Assembly (NCBI RefSeq): GCF_041146795.1
Contig: NC_135169.1
Coordinates: forward strand, 8,406,764 to 8,470,763
Source: Maylandia zebra
Lineage: Eukaryota > Chordata > Actinopteri > Cichliformes > Cichlidae
Direction of reading: 5' to 3'
DNA length: 64,000 bases
The first letter of the stretch is position 1. Each line of letters begins with the position of its first letter. The notes beneath the pieces were generated by a model. The model was given only the letters and a program-made list of their open reading frames with translations, ran no database searches and was not told the origin of the DNA. The position numbers and the translations under genes were made by a program. Positions 31,541 to 44,500 of the stretch are shown one piece after another.

Positions 31541-31735
31541 CCGGGAGGAGGCCCCGGGGCAGACCCAGGACACGCTGGAGAGATTATATCTCTCGGCTGG
31601 CCTGGGAACGCCTTGGTGTTCCCCCGGATAAGCTGGAGGAGGTGGCTGGGGAGAGGGAGGTCTGGGCCTCTTTGCTTAGGCTGCTGCCCCCACGACCCGG
31701 CCTCGGATAAAGCGGATGAAGATGGATGGATGGAT
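31541..31735 (+). mobile_element. 5'-truncated LINE 3' end inserted in a SINE
   Basis: Encodes RGRPRTRWRDYISRLAWERL and GVPPDKLEEVAGEREVWASL, then a GATGGATGGATGG tail. Flanked by a 13-bp duplication GGGTCCTTAGGGA (31,528-31,540 and 31,736-31,748) belonging to the SINE tail. Same LINE family as 11,761-13,645. Confidence 0.8.
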
Positions 31736-31785
31736 GGGTCCTTAGGGACTAGTAAAGCGCTATATTAGTACAGGCCATTTACCAT
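31736..31785 (+). mobile_element. SINE tail, right half
   Basis: Continuation of the interrupted SINE (CTAGTAAAGCGCTATATTAG, CAGGCCATTTACC). The target duplication at its left edge shows the LINE came later. Confidence 0.65.
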
Positions 31786-32299
31786 CCAGGCCTTTCGCTG
31801 GACTTTTCTTCTGTGAATGGACCAAACTACCGATGTGTCCTCTCCTGATTTTCTTGCTCTCTCTCTGATTGATCTGATTGGCTGTTTTATTCACAGCTGC
31901 TTTAACAGGAGGTCAGGCTGTCACACAAACAGCTTCAACTGCACAACAACACACTTTAAATCATCTCCATACCTCTTTATCAGCTTTGTTTATATACAGA
32001 AGTGGCCTACATCTGTCTGTAAAACAACTGTGACAGAAATATTTGATTAGCTCGAGTCTGTTGAAAAAGTGGAAGGAGAGCCAAATTAATGTTGATTTTC
32101 AAACTGAATAGTTTAATATGGATAATTATCACTGATAAAAATACTTTTTTTTTATTTTCCTGAATTAGAAACATGGTGAAATGAGACCAAGTTATCCGAA
32201 TCAGAATACTTTATTGATCCCTACTGATGGTAACACAGTTAACAAATCATCAGTGGGACGTTACATTCATTCTAAAACAAAAAGCTCTTATTGTGAAAA

Positions 32300-32434
32300 T
32301 CTGCCTCTTCCCCCATCCCACCTGTGTGGAGCTCGAGGTGGAGTCCCGCCTCCTTCCAGGAAGCAGCTCACCTGTGTGTCCGTGTTTAGTGTCCAGGTGT
32401 GGAGTGGAGCTTGTTGTTGGTGTGTGAAGAAACT
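32300..32434 (+). promoter_or_regulatory. Candidate 5' untranslated exon of the NLR gene
   Basis: GC-richer block with donor ACT|GTAAGTTT at 32,434-32,435 on the strand of the NLR gene. Its first coding exon at 37,943 has an acceptor but only 27 untranslated bases, so a 5' exon must lie upstream. Assigned by position only. A fragment ATCAGAATACTTTATTGATC at about 32,200 just upstream looks like an inverted LINE 3' end. Confidence 0.3.
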
Positions 32435-34275
32435 GTAAGTTTGCTTTGTTTCCTCCTTTAACAGTTTGTCTTCATGAACTTTACTGTTTGTTCAGCTCAT
32501 GTTTGATTTCCTCACACAACAAACTGTGTGTTTTTATTTCCGGTCTCTCCGTTAAAAGTGTGTAATGTTTTCCGATGAGGCCGAGTGTTTCCGCCATTTT
32601 CTGTTACTGTGTGATCCGGGAATCGGACCAAACAAACTGAATGTGTTCTGAGCTCGGCTGGAGACTGTTTACCTTCACAAGTACAGCAGGAGACGGAGAG
32701 CGGACTTCGTAAATGAATATTTTGTATAGATGTGTGTTAGATACAGATTCAACATGTCGGTCTTAAGAAAACTGCGTCAAAAACTGTTGGCTCTGCTCCA
32801 ACAGGAAGAAGCGTTACAAAACACACAAGTTATTGTAGTTCACTAAAACTGAACTCAGAAATAAAACTAGATCAAAAGAAAGCTAAAATAGAAATAAAAA
32901 CTACACATAAAATTAAAACTAAATTATTTATAGTGATCAATGAAATGATTTTGGAAAAATCAAAACTAAATACATGTCCTTCTAATGTTTTATAGTTTGG
33001 CTAAAAAAGAACAAAAAAAAACTTGCCTTATTATTCTTCGATAGGCACACTTACTTAGATGTTGAATGTCTAAGAGACTGTGAGACTGCTTTCAAAGAGT
33101 TCAGTGTTTGTATTATAAAATCTGCATATAACTCTGCTGTCTGTGGCTATGTTTTGGATGGCGTTTCAGCCACCACAGATGTCTTCCTTCATTTTTCTGT
33201 CAATCACTGAGGTCATATAAAGTTGGTTGCATATCTGTCATAGTGCTCATTTAAAGTTCTCCCCCTCCAGGTCTTTGTGTTCAGAGACAGCAGGTGGAGG
33301 GAGAGCAAAGAACTTTATAAAGTGCTGTTTAAAACAGACTAAGCTTTGATTCAGTCGGCCTTTTTTAAAAAGTATCATAAACTGACAGCTCTGCTCCAAC
33401 AGACTGTTCACACTGAAACAAAGATCTTTTTACATTTCTCAGACTGAACTAAAATGACTGTATTAAATTAAAATGCTCTGGTAATTAGTCATTACATTTA
33501 AGATGCTTACATATCACTCACGAGTAATATATTAAAATAAACTTTGTTACAACACATGCAACAACCATGAAAGAAGATCAGGAATTTAGGGGATTCAGAA
33601 AACTGTTGATAGAAGTTCTCAGAGCTGCTGTATTTATAACTCACCCTGGAAACTATGATCAAAGTTAAAGTCCTGGTTTGAAACTATAAGCTTTTTTGTT
33701 CAAACAGTTGTACAGAAATAATATTAAACTCTAACAGTACTGTTATATACAGTAATGCCCCCAAAAAATAAACACACAGAGATATAAAACTTATGTCCAT
33801 GCTGCCATCAAAATATTTGAACAAAAAAAAATCTACGTGGATCCACCTTACTGTTTATGAAGAACAAGCAAATATATTATAAGATCACGAGAGGTGGGGA
33901 AAAAAGCCATAAAATGTATTCAAATGTTAAAGTAGCTGTTCATATGTTGCTCTCCTACACATCACTATAAAGTTTAGTTTGTTAAAAATCAAAGTGAGTT
34001 CATATTCACAGCAGTGAGAGAAAACAGTTTACCTTAGTACAATATCTACATTGTAATGTTTGTTTGTGCAAAATTGTTCATTTTTTCTATTTCAAAGTAA
34101 AATATAGATATAAAGAAAAGATCTATAATACCTGCACTTTGTCTTCTGTACAAAATAGATATAATTTGGTTCAAAGGGTTTGATTTATTATTAATATATA
34201 ACAAATATCATGTACAAATCATCACACACTCACACACACACGCACACAGAAAAATGCAAAAGTTTTTTTTTAATA
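32435..34275. other. AT-rich intron or intergenic DNA
   Basis: No coding frame, no clear repeat boundary; presumed first intron of the NLR gene. Confidence 0.35.
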
Positions 34276-34279
34276 GGCT

Positions 34280-34553
34280 ATTAATAGCTCAGGTGGCAGA
34301 GCAGGTCAGCCACTTACCAGAATGTCGGTGGTTCGATCCCAGGCTGCTCCAGGCCAAATATCCTTTGGCAAGATACTAACCCCGTGTTTGCCTACTGGTG
34401 GTGGTCAGAGGGCCCGGTGGCGCCAGTGTCCTCTGTCAGTGCCCCCCAGGGTGGGTGTGGCTTACCATCACCAGTGTGTGAATGACTGAATGTAGTGTAA
34501 AGCGCTTTGGGGTCCTTAGGGACTAAGTAAAGTGCTATACAAATACAGGCCAG
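34280..34553 (+). mobile_element. tRNA-derived SINE, copy 2
   Basis: TAGCTCAGGTGGCAGAGCAG (A box) and GGTGGTTCGATCCC (B box), then the common body and the AAAGCGCTTTGGGGTCCTTA tail. Slightly shorter than copies 1 and 3. Confidence 0.8.
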
Positions 34554-34989
34554 GTTCAATGGCTGACTTATACTATTAAAAGAAAAAGATTGACACATCT
34601 TCAGTCTGTTATGTCATATGGAACTTAGATTGAAAAGTCTCTCTATGTGCTGCATTCAGGAACAACAGTCAAACATCTCAACAGGCGGCTGCTCTTCAGA
34701 GTTTAGAAACAGTTTGGGTCACTTTGAATGACAGATATGAAAAGGAGTTTCTCATATCAGTACCAAGCTATGTTTATTTTAACGCTGAGGTATTTTTCAG
34801 GAAACTTTACTGACATATAATGTTACATTTAAACACTCACCGATGGCTAGGTGGAGACAGTGACCAAAACACTGTAAGTGTGCCACTCATTCAGCTGAAG
34901 TGCAAGGATGTTGTTTGCAGTGTTATCCGTAGCAACACAAACTAGACGGCAAAACCTCGACTGTACAGTGTCTAGTCACAGATGAAATC

Positions 34990-35065
34990 ATCATCATCAC
35001 CACCTTTATTTATAAAGCACTTTAAAACAACCACGGCTGACGCAAAGTGCTGTACATAGGAATGC
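34990..35065 (-). mobile_element. L2-like LINE 3' tail fragment
   Basis: On the minus strand CAGCACTTTG...AAAGTGCTTTATAAATAAAG, the conserved 3' hairpin/tail of L2-type fish LINEs; a related tail lies at about 52,250-52,310. From 35,066 to 35,730 no further feature is supported. Confidence 0.45.
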
Positions 35066-35729
35066 ATGTCAAGCTCATATAGGGATGCATTGTGCGGCTC
35101 GTCCACATATCCATTGTTGCAGCGTAGCAACATTGCAGACTTCCTCCCCTACTTTGGGCACACACTTGTGATATAAATGACGCAACTCAACTTGTGTGAA
35201 GTGTTTTTGGCTGGCCATTGTGACCTATATATTATATCTTTGCAGATATAAGTTGTAATAGCCACTGTTATCTCCTTCCATCTTCGAGTCTTTGTTGCGT
35301 TCCACATGCAAAAGCCTGTTGTACTGTTCTTTGTTCTGTGGTTTATTTTGAGCACCTGTTGATTCTTTATTGCTTTTTTTTGCTTCTCATTTGTAAATTC
35401 TCTTAATCTCTTTTGTGATATTTGCGTAGGTTGTAGAAGAGGTTTGTCATGTTTTAGTCTGTCATGGCGTTTACGGGATAATTTGGAAATTACAGTTTTC
35501 TGGTCTGTGTCAGATTTTTCAAAACCAAACCATGTCCATGCTACAGAGGTAGCCCAGAGGAGAGAGCTGCTTGTGTTCTACTTTCCTGGGTTCCCCTCAA
35601 TAAGCATTATTTTATCCCTTTATGTTCTCAGTCCTTCTGTATCTAATGTCTGCATGTTCGTCATCATCAAACATGAGCCTTGAAACTTTGCAGATAGTGA
35701 CAGTTTTGCTTTGCTAAGTTAAAATCTCT

Positions 35730-36290
35730 GGCCTCTGCTCCGTAGCTGCTGGTTGACCTCTCGTTTGGGGCTCTCCTCAGCTCTTCCCATGAGGGTGGCA
35801 CGGATGCCCCTCTGGTGGTCCTCCTTGGGCTCTCGCACTCTAGGGCCTCTGGATGTCTGGGGCCTGGATCTCCTCCATGCCTGCTACATGCCCTGGGGGA
35901 CGGGGCTATGGCTCCCAACACCCTCTAGCACAGGGGTCTCGAACTCCAGGCCTCGAGGGCCGGTGTCCTGCAGGTTTTAGATCTCACCTTCGGTCAACAC
36001 ACCTGAATCACATGATTATTCATTACCAGGCCTCTGGAACTTCAAGACATGTTGAGGAGGTAATTTAGCCATTTAAATCAGCTGTGTTAGATCAAGGACA
36101 CATTTAAAACCTGCCCTCGAGGCCTGGAGTTTGAGACCCCAGCTCTAGCAGATCGCTACATGGAGAAGTCTTTTGAATACAAACACGCTCATCCACACGG
36201 GTGTTCACAGACACAAACTACACCTTTCTTGGCTGCTACCTCAAAGCAAATTGTGCGCCGTCGGATCTGCGTGCTGTGTCATGTCTGTCT
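35730..36290 (+). mobile_element. L1-like LINE 3' fragment, copy 2, with nested MITE
   Basis: Shares CTGGGGGACGGGGCTATGG-type sequence and GATCGCTACATGGAGAAG with 17,440-17,800 in the same orientation. Lacks the pyrimidine-rich block and poly(A), so both ends are truncated. Interrupted by the hAT MITE at 35,931-36,142. Confidence 0.6.
35931..36142. mobile_element. hAT MITE, CAGGGGTC family, copy 1
   Basis: Termini CAGGGGTCTCGAACTCCAGG and, inverted, CTGGGGTCTCAAACTCCAGG. 8-bp duplication CTCTAGCA at 35,923-35,930 and 36,143-36,150. Strongly palindromic 212-bp body. Same family as 47,860-48,087. Confidence 0.85.
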
Positions 36291-37942
36291 CTTACATTAA
36301 AATTAAACACACAAGAATCCAAAATCGGCTGCTGATGTTAAAGTTTGTTTTCCATGTCAGAGAACAGAGAGCTGCTGAACATGTTTTCATGTTAGTATCT
36401 GAAGAATCGATGGAGAAAGCACTGATTCAGGTTAAGGGGAATGAGTGGAGTATTTCCCAAACAGATATATCCTGCTGGGATCTTTGTTCTGTGGGTTAAA
36501 TGAGAGGATAGAGAGGCTTATTTTGAAATCATAAAATTTTAAAATGATTCCTGTAGTCCCAGAATAAAAATACATTTTTAAAATGTAGATGTGACAACAT
36601 ATCTGAATGGAAAAACTCAAGTCAAAGTTTGTTTCTCTAGCATATTTAAAACACCTCAAATGACTAAAGATATCCTGCTCAACTAGAGCCAATAAGCAGA
36701 TTTTTAGTGTTTAACAAGATTGGGCTGCTCTTATGTTATTAAGATGTTAATATTTTTATTATAGGTTAAAAATTAGGAGCTGCCACTGAAAATGCTCTAT
36801 AACCTCTGCTCTCCTCTCATTAACTGCAGCCTGAGCTTGGCCACTGTTCCACAGTAACTGCTGTCAGACTGACACATCTGTTTGACCATAAGCAGTTATA
36901 GAGTAAACTACTGTTGGAGGTCAGAGGCCTTTATAATTACAGTGGAGGTGGATGTATAGATGTGGTAAAGAATTGAATTAAACCTGTTGGCTTCTGTCTG
37001 TTTAAAAATCCTTTGTTACAAATATTGAATCTACTTCAACAGGAAGTAATTACAACAACAGCAACAACACAAAAGTTTTTGCATTGTTTATTCACGCTGA
37101 CTTCATTAGACCAAATAAAATTATTATATTAAATTAGTGAAAACATTAACAGATAATTAGACATTAGTTATCAGGTATGTCCCAGGCAGTGAGATGTTGA
37201 GACAGAAGAATCGTGTTTGAAATAAATAAAACATTGATGAATGTAGTATTTATTTTCATTATGTTTTAATCAGATTTAATATAAAAAGTCACAATTACTT
37301 GTACTCTAAAATAATAGTTATCAAATTCTGTTTGTACACAGACATGATTTAACTCAAAGAGCATATGTCAGTCTCACTGTCTGTGCCCAAAGTGTTTGAC
37401 CTCAGCTGTCCCAGTAATATACTCATTTCTAATGGTGTCCCTGTTGGTCACTCTTAATAAGAATCTTAGGATAGTTAACTCTGTTACCTCCAGCTTTTAG
37501 GGCAGAGATTACTTAACACAGAGCTGTACTCTTAAAATGCTCCTCCTTTTTAAATTAAAACTACACAGTTAGGAAAGAAACAACAAACAACAGAAAATCA
37601 AAACAAACTCCTTGTGTTGTTAAAATCTGCCTCGTCCACCTTCCTTTTGATTTCTGTCCACATTAACTCACTTAGAGAGACAAACTCTCACTTCTTATTT
37701 TTCTTATTACCATTAAATCAGTGTGTGTCAGTGAATGCATCGTGTGTGCTTCACGGCTCCTTCTAGTGGACTGATAGCAGAGCAGCTGATGGCAGCTTCC
37801 TCTGCCTCACACTGCTGTCTGACTGCATCCAGCTGACACTGAGATGAAGCAGGAAAGCAGCAGCTGATATCTGGACAGCACACATGATGGAAAGCAGGGT
37901 TTCAGTTGATGTGCACATGAATGATTTGTGTTTCCACTGCAG
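36291..37942. other. Presumed first intron of the NLR gene
   Basis: AT-rich, no supported coding exon or repeat boundary. Confidence 0.35.
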
Positions 37943-37969
37943 GTAGAAAGTGTGTGTGAGCTGAGCAGC

Positions 37970-40900
37970 ATGGATCAGTGTGAGGACAGAGAGGAGGGAG
38001 CCCCTCCCTCTAAAAGCACTCTGTGTGGGGAACATGAGAGCCAGACCAAAGCTCAGAGGTGAGATGACCATCTCTAACTGTCCATGACTCTTCTCCATGT
38101 CACAGCTCAGCACTCACATCACTGCTCCATCATTATTCACAGGAAGAAACGTAGAAGAAAACGAAAACGCAAACTTGGACCTGAACCCAGCTGCGTGTCC
38201 TTACAGAGTGACTGGTCTCTGTCTGCTGCAGAGAGGTGAGCTGTTAGTAAGATGAACTGATGTCAGTTTAGTGTCTGATTTAAATGATTTTTATGTTTCC
38301 TGGTTTCTAAAATGCATCTCTGTAGCAGAGCAGTGTCTCAAAGGACACACAGGCTCAGGTGTAACTGTCAGTTTATCTGATTTAAGACACATTTGGACAC
38401 AATTGGCTGTTTTTAACTATTTATTTTAATGAGAGGTGTAAATTTAGAGCGCTCACATCTGGATCCTAAACTATGATAGAAACAGCTGCTAGCAGTGGGT
38501 AGTTTGACTTTAGCCTGGTGGCTAAGCTAACAGAAACAAGCGTGCCAGCTGTGCTCTGAGGATGATACGCTGCTCTAGAAAGCAAACAAAGGTTTGTGCA
38601 GCTCCTCTTCAGAAAAGTGTTCAGAGAGCAGGTGCTTTATTAGACAAAGGCTCGTTGTGTGAGCCCAGTCTGCAGTCTGTCACAGCTACTTCAATCACTT
38701 TCATCATGTTTGTGTCTGCAGAGGTCAGAGGTCACAGTCTGCAAGAACCAGCTGTCCGTCTGTGAGGAGTGACTGGTCCAAAGATCAACCTCCATTCTTC
38801 AGTGATGAACCTGGACCAACGAGGTCAGAGAGCTGAACTTAGTTTTGTCCAGTTTTCCTTTAAAAAGCTGAACTCTAAGAGGACTGTTACTGACAGGAAA
38901 CAGCTGCATTATCTGCAGTCTGTGTGATCACAGCTGCTTCAATCACTTTATCAGAGAATTTATCATTCAATAAAATATGTTTGTGTCTGCAGAGGTCAGA
39001 GGTCACAGTCTGCAGGATCCATCTGTCCATCTGTGAGGAGTGACTGGTCCAAAGATCAGCCTCCATTCTTCAGTGATGAACCTGGACCAACGAGGTCAGT
39101 GAGCTGTGATGAGCTTCTTTACATGTTTGTGTTTCCTGGATAAATATGACCAAATGCTAAATGGACTGGTTTTTATATAGTATTACATTTTTTTATATAG
39201 CGCTTTTCTACTTTTTTTTTTTTTTTCTCTTTTCTACTCTCCCAGAGTACTCAAAGCGCTCTATAGAGATTGACAGACCACGTGACTTTCGCGCATTGCA
39301 TGCTGGGAACCCGTGGCAAAACAATCCAAGTACCGCATCAAATGCAAGCATTTGCAGCACCGCAAAACGTTCATTCTCCGGTTCCAATACCTTTTTCGGT
39401 TTTTCTTTGCCTCCCAAAAGAGGAATGTACAAAACGAAGGAGAACAATGCCGGTCTGTACAAAGACAGACTTGATGAAAAGTCAAAGAAAAGATACGAGG
39501 AAAAAATCAAAGGAGTGAAAGGGTCAGACCCTTAGAGCACACAGAGGGACAAAATACGTTAGCGTGCTGCCCAACTTTCACCACGCTCATATTTATAATT
39601 AAACGGTTCTTGGAGTGAGTGCATACACTCGAAGTTTAGTAACTTCAGGTCACTGCAACAAGCCCAGGTACAGTTTACCGACGGATGGGTACAGGACCTT
39701 GAAATGCACCGTGTAGAAAGTAAAGACCATCGTACACATCATAAGTTTACCAGTCTCACAAATCGTCTTCATAAATACACATTCGTTAACCGTTTATTAA
39801 TAGGACCTTTGAGCTCAACGGTAATTAATTAGTAGTGGAAATAATTTCTGGTTCATCACAGAAATGTAGCAGTGACAATAATATTGTATGCTGTAATCGC
39901 ACTGGGCAATTAGTGATACAAAACAACTGTTTTATCCTGTGAATAAAAGTATATGTTTTTGTCAATGTACCATAATAACAGAAGCGAAACACAATATTGT
40001 GTCAGGACAATTCACTATTTATGCACAATAAACAAAGGAGCATAGCGCGACAATTTCTGTTCAGCGCCAGACTTGCTTGTAACCTATATCACCAATTATG
40101 TTATGAAAATGACGTATTAACTACTAAAAAACTCTGACCTTTGTGGAAATGCTTGGAGCAGACTAACATGTGAGCTGGAGTGTTCTGGGACGTTATATTT
40201 GGTCTTTGAATGGCTGCAATCCAGTCGCCTCTTTGTTACTTCGGAAACATGGCTCGAACAATTTCTCTTCAACGACGTAATCCGATAACAACCGATCTCT
40301 TTACCCGTCGGCTTCCCGTGGCTGTCATGCGACCGGCTATTGCAGTTAATAATACAACAGCTTCTTGCCATTTTTTGTGTTTTCTTTTCTTTTCTGTGTA
40401 ACTGAATTCAATTGAAAGCCTGCGTGTGCTAGTACCGCTTGCCACGAGTTCCCAGAATACTTTGCGGTTTTACCCCTGAATGACGTAACATTTTCAATCT
40501 CTATACAACATGCCACATTCACCCATACACACCAATTCACACAAGCACTCTATGCTTTGTCAGTGCTTCTTAACTAACATACACACATGTGCATTCATAC
40601 TCCAATAGATGCATCGGAGAGCAAGTAGGGTTAGTATCTTGCCCAAGGATATTTGGCATGCAGACTGAGGGAGCCAGGAAATGAACCTTCCAATCAGCAG
40701 ATGACCTGCTTTACCTCCTGAGCTACAGCCAACCCGAAGATTCATTAAAAACAAACAGATCAAAATCTTAGACTTTGTCCTGTAGTGCATGTGGCAGGCA
40801 GAAATGGACCCAAACACTAGAAATAAGAAAACATAACTGTTGGTTTGCAATGACTGAAGTCCAAACAGCCACATCAGGAGTCTTTGGTGGAGTTTTAAAA

Positions 40901-41475
40901 TATTTACTTACAAATCTCCAAAGATGGGTTCAGGATACCTGAATCCACAATTATCAAAGACTTGACGTGACAACAGGCAAAGGAAATGCAGGCTTAAATA
41001 CACAAAGGATAACGAGGGGATGAGACACAGGAGGGGAACGCAGCTGGTAGTAATCACACACACGAGACAGGGAAGAAGAAAACACACACTGAACATGAGG
41101 CGATGGACTATCAAAGGAAATGAGACGCAGACTTGACACTGATACAATTGACCAGAGCAAACACAGAAACAAGAGGAACTAAACTAGAAGCCACAGGAAC
41201 AAGAACAGAGCTGCTCTGTCTCTGATTCACATGTCTTTGTGTCTGATCTGTTAAACGGTCTGAGAGGTCACAAAGATACCCAGCAGCTAAAGCCTGGATC
41301 ATACTGGCTGCTGTTAATGAGACTCCTTCAGGATAACACTGAACAACAGTTTGTTGTCATGGCAGCACTGCAAGGACAAAGGAGTAACTCCAAAAATACT
41401 GCGTACAGCAAAATCTGAAATATTTCTGTTTGATTTGTTTTCTTGTTTTATCTGCTTCCTGTATACGACTCATTT

Positions 41476-41514
<39 letters not shown>

Positions 41515-44500
41515 AAAAAACAAAACAAAAAAAAAAACACCCAGCACGCCCCTGCGGGCGGTTTATCCTTCAAGCTCGGGTCCTCTACCAGAGGCCTGGG
41601 AGCTTGAGGGTCCTGCGCAGTATCTTAGCTGTTCCCAGGACTGCGCTCTTCTGGACAGAGATCTCCGATGTTGTTCCCGGGATCTGCTGGAGCCACTCGC
41701 CTAGCTTGGGAGTCACCGCACCTAGTGCTCCGATTACCACGGGGACCACCGTCACCTTCACCCTCCACATCCTCTCGAGCTCTTCTCTGAGCCCTTGGTA
41801 TTTCTCCAGCTTCTCGTGTTCCTTCTTCCTGATATTGCTGTCATTCGGAACCGCTACATCGATCACTACGGCCGTCTTCTTCTGTTTGTCTACCACCACT
41901 ATGTCCGGTTGGTTAGCCACCACCATTTTGTCCGTCTGTATCTGGAAGTCCCACAGGATCTTAGCTCGGTCATTCTCCACCACCCTTGGGGGCATCTCCC
42001 ATTTTGGCCTCGGGACTTCCAGGTTATACTCGGCACAGATGTTCCTGTACACTATGCCGGCCACTTGGTTATGGCGTTCCATGTATGCCTTGCCTGCTAG
42101 CATCTTGCACCCTGCTGTTATGTGCTGGATTGTCTCTGGGGCATCTTTACACAGCCTGCACCTGGGGTCTTGCCTGGTGTGATAGACCCCAGCCTCTATG
42201 GATCTTGTACTCAGAGCTTGTTCTTGTGCTGCCATGATTAGTGCCTCTGTGCTGTCTTTCAGTCCAGCTTTGTCCAGCCACTGGTAGGATTTCTGGATAT
42301 CAGCCACCTCCTCTATCTGCCGGTGGTACATACCGTGCAGGGGCCTGTCCTTCCATGATGGTTCCTCGTCTCCCTCCTCTTTCTTGGGTTTCTGCTGCCT
42401 GAGGTATTCACTGAGCACTCGGTCAGTTGGGGCCATCTTCCCAATGTATTCTTGGATGTTTGTTGTCTCATCCTGGACTGTGGTGCTGACACTCACCAGT
42501 CCCCGGCCCCCTTCCTTCCGCTTAGCGTACAGCCTCAGGGTGCTGGACTTGGGGTGAAACCCTCCATGCATGGTAAGGAGCTTTCTTGTCTTTATGTCAG
42601 TGGCTTCTATCTCCTCCTTTGGCCAGCCTATTACCCCAGCAGGGTACCTGATCACGGGCAGGGCGTACGTGTTGATGGCCCGGATCTTGTTCTTACCATT
42701 CAGCTGACTCCTCAGGACTTGCCTGACCCTCTGCAGGTACTTGGTGGTTGCAGCCTTTCTAGCGGCCTCTTCATGGTTCCCATTTGCCTGCAGGATCCCC
42801 AGGTACTTATAACTGTCCTCTATGTCTGCAATGTTGCCTTCTGGTAGTTCAATCCCCTCAGTTCTGACTACCTTCCCTCTCTTTGTTACCATCCGACTAC
42901 ACTTCTCCAGTCTGAACGACATTCCAATGTCATTGCTGTATAGCCTGGTAGTGTGGATCAGTGAATCGATATCTCGTTCACTCTTGGCATACAGCTTGAT
43001 GTCATCCATGTACAGGAGGTGGCTGACAACTGCTCCGTTCCGTAGTCGGTATCCGTAGCCAGTCTTGTTAATGATCTCACTGAGAGGGTTCAGGCCTATG
43101 CAGAACAGCAGTGGGGACAGAGCATCTCCTTGGTAGATCCCGCACTTGATGGTGACTTGTGCTATGGGCTTGGAGTTGGCCTCTAGTGTTGTACGCCACA
43201 TCCCCATTGAGTTTCTGATGAAGGCTCTTAGGGTCCCATTGATCTTGTACAATTCTAGGCATTCCAGTATCCAGCTGTGGGGCATTGAGTCATAGGCCTT
43301 CTTGTAATCAATCCAGGCAGTGCACAGGTTGGTCAGTCTGGTCTTGCAGTCTCGGCTGACTGTTCTGTCTACCAGTAGCTGGTGTTTTGCGCCTCTGGTA
43401 TTTTTGCCAATTCCTTTCTGTTTCCCGCTCATGTATTGACCCATGTGCCTGTTCATCTTAGCCGATATGATGCCTGACAGGAGCTTCCATGTAGTACTGA
43501 GGCAGGTTATTGGTCGGTAGTTGGAGGGGACCGGTCCCTTCTTGGGGTCCTTGGGGATCAGGACCGTCCGACCTTCGGTTAGCCATTCCGGGTGTCTCTC
43601 GTTAACTAGCAGCTGGTTCATTTGTGCTGCCAGACGCTCGTGGAGTGCAGTCAGCTTCTTTAGCCAGTAGGCGTGAACCATGTCGGGCCCTGGTGCTGTC
43701 CAACTCTTCATACTGGAGACCCTTTCTTGGATATCTGCCACTGTGATGGTTACTGGACCCTGTTCAGGGAGGTCGCTGTGGTCTGCCCTCAGATCCACTA
43801 GCCACTGAGCATTGCCGTTATGGGTTGCGTCCTTCTCCCATATGCTCGTCCAGTATTGCTCCGTCTCCAGCCTTGGTGGTGCTGTTCTCTTATTATTATT
43901 GTTCCCTTGCCACTGAGAGTACACCTTTGCTGGTTCTGTGGAGAACAGCTGGTTTATTCTCCTGCCTTCTATCGCTCTGGTGTACCTCCTCAAACAGCTG
44001 GCCAAGGCTGTGAGTCTTTGCTTGGCAGTTTCCATGGCCTCAGGTATGGACAGCTTGCTCTATTTCTTATGCACCTTCTTTGTCGCACCTTTCTGCTATA
44101 TATATATATATATATATATACATATGTATGTATATATATATACACACACACATACATACACACATACATATAGTATATACACTGGGTGAATGTGCAGTAG
44201 TAGCAGCAAGCAGGTGAATTCTGTACATTAATATGAATAGACATCTGACTATTTTACAGGATAGACAATATAAACATATTTAGAGTTAAAGTAATTTGAA
44301 ATGTACATTGTGCCTGGGTTTAGAGTGTCTGGAAGAGAGTCCTGTCTCAGTCAGTTATAGATGATGTGAGAGGGCGGGTGTGTGTGTTTAGGGCCCGGAT
44401 GGCTTGGGGATAGAAGCTCCTCTTGAGTCTCTCTGTCCTTGCCCGGATGATGCGGAACCTTCTACCAGATTGCAGAAGTTGGAACAGTTTGTTGCCAGGA

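Noticed and set aside
34280..34350. Possible tRNA gene
   Set aside because: A and B boxes are present, but the sequence continues into the SINE body and recurs in several copies; a tRNA-derived SINE head, not a tRNA gene.
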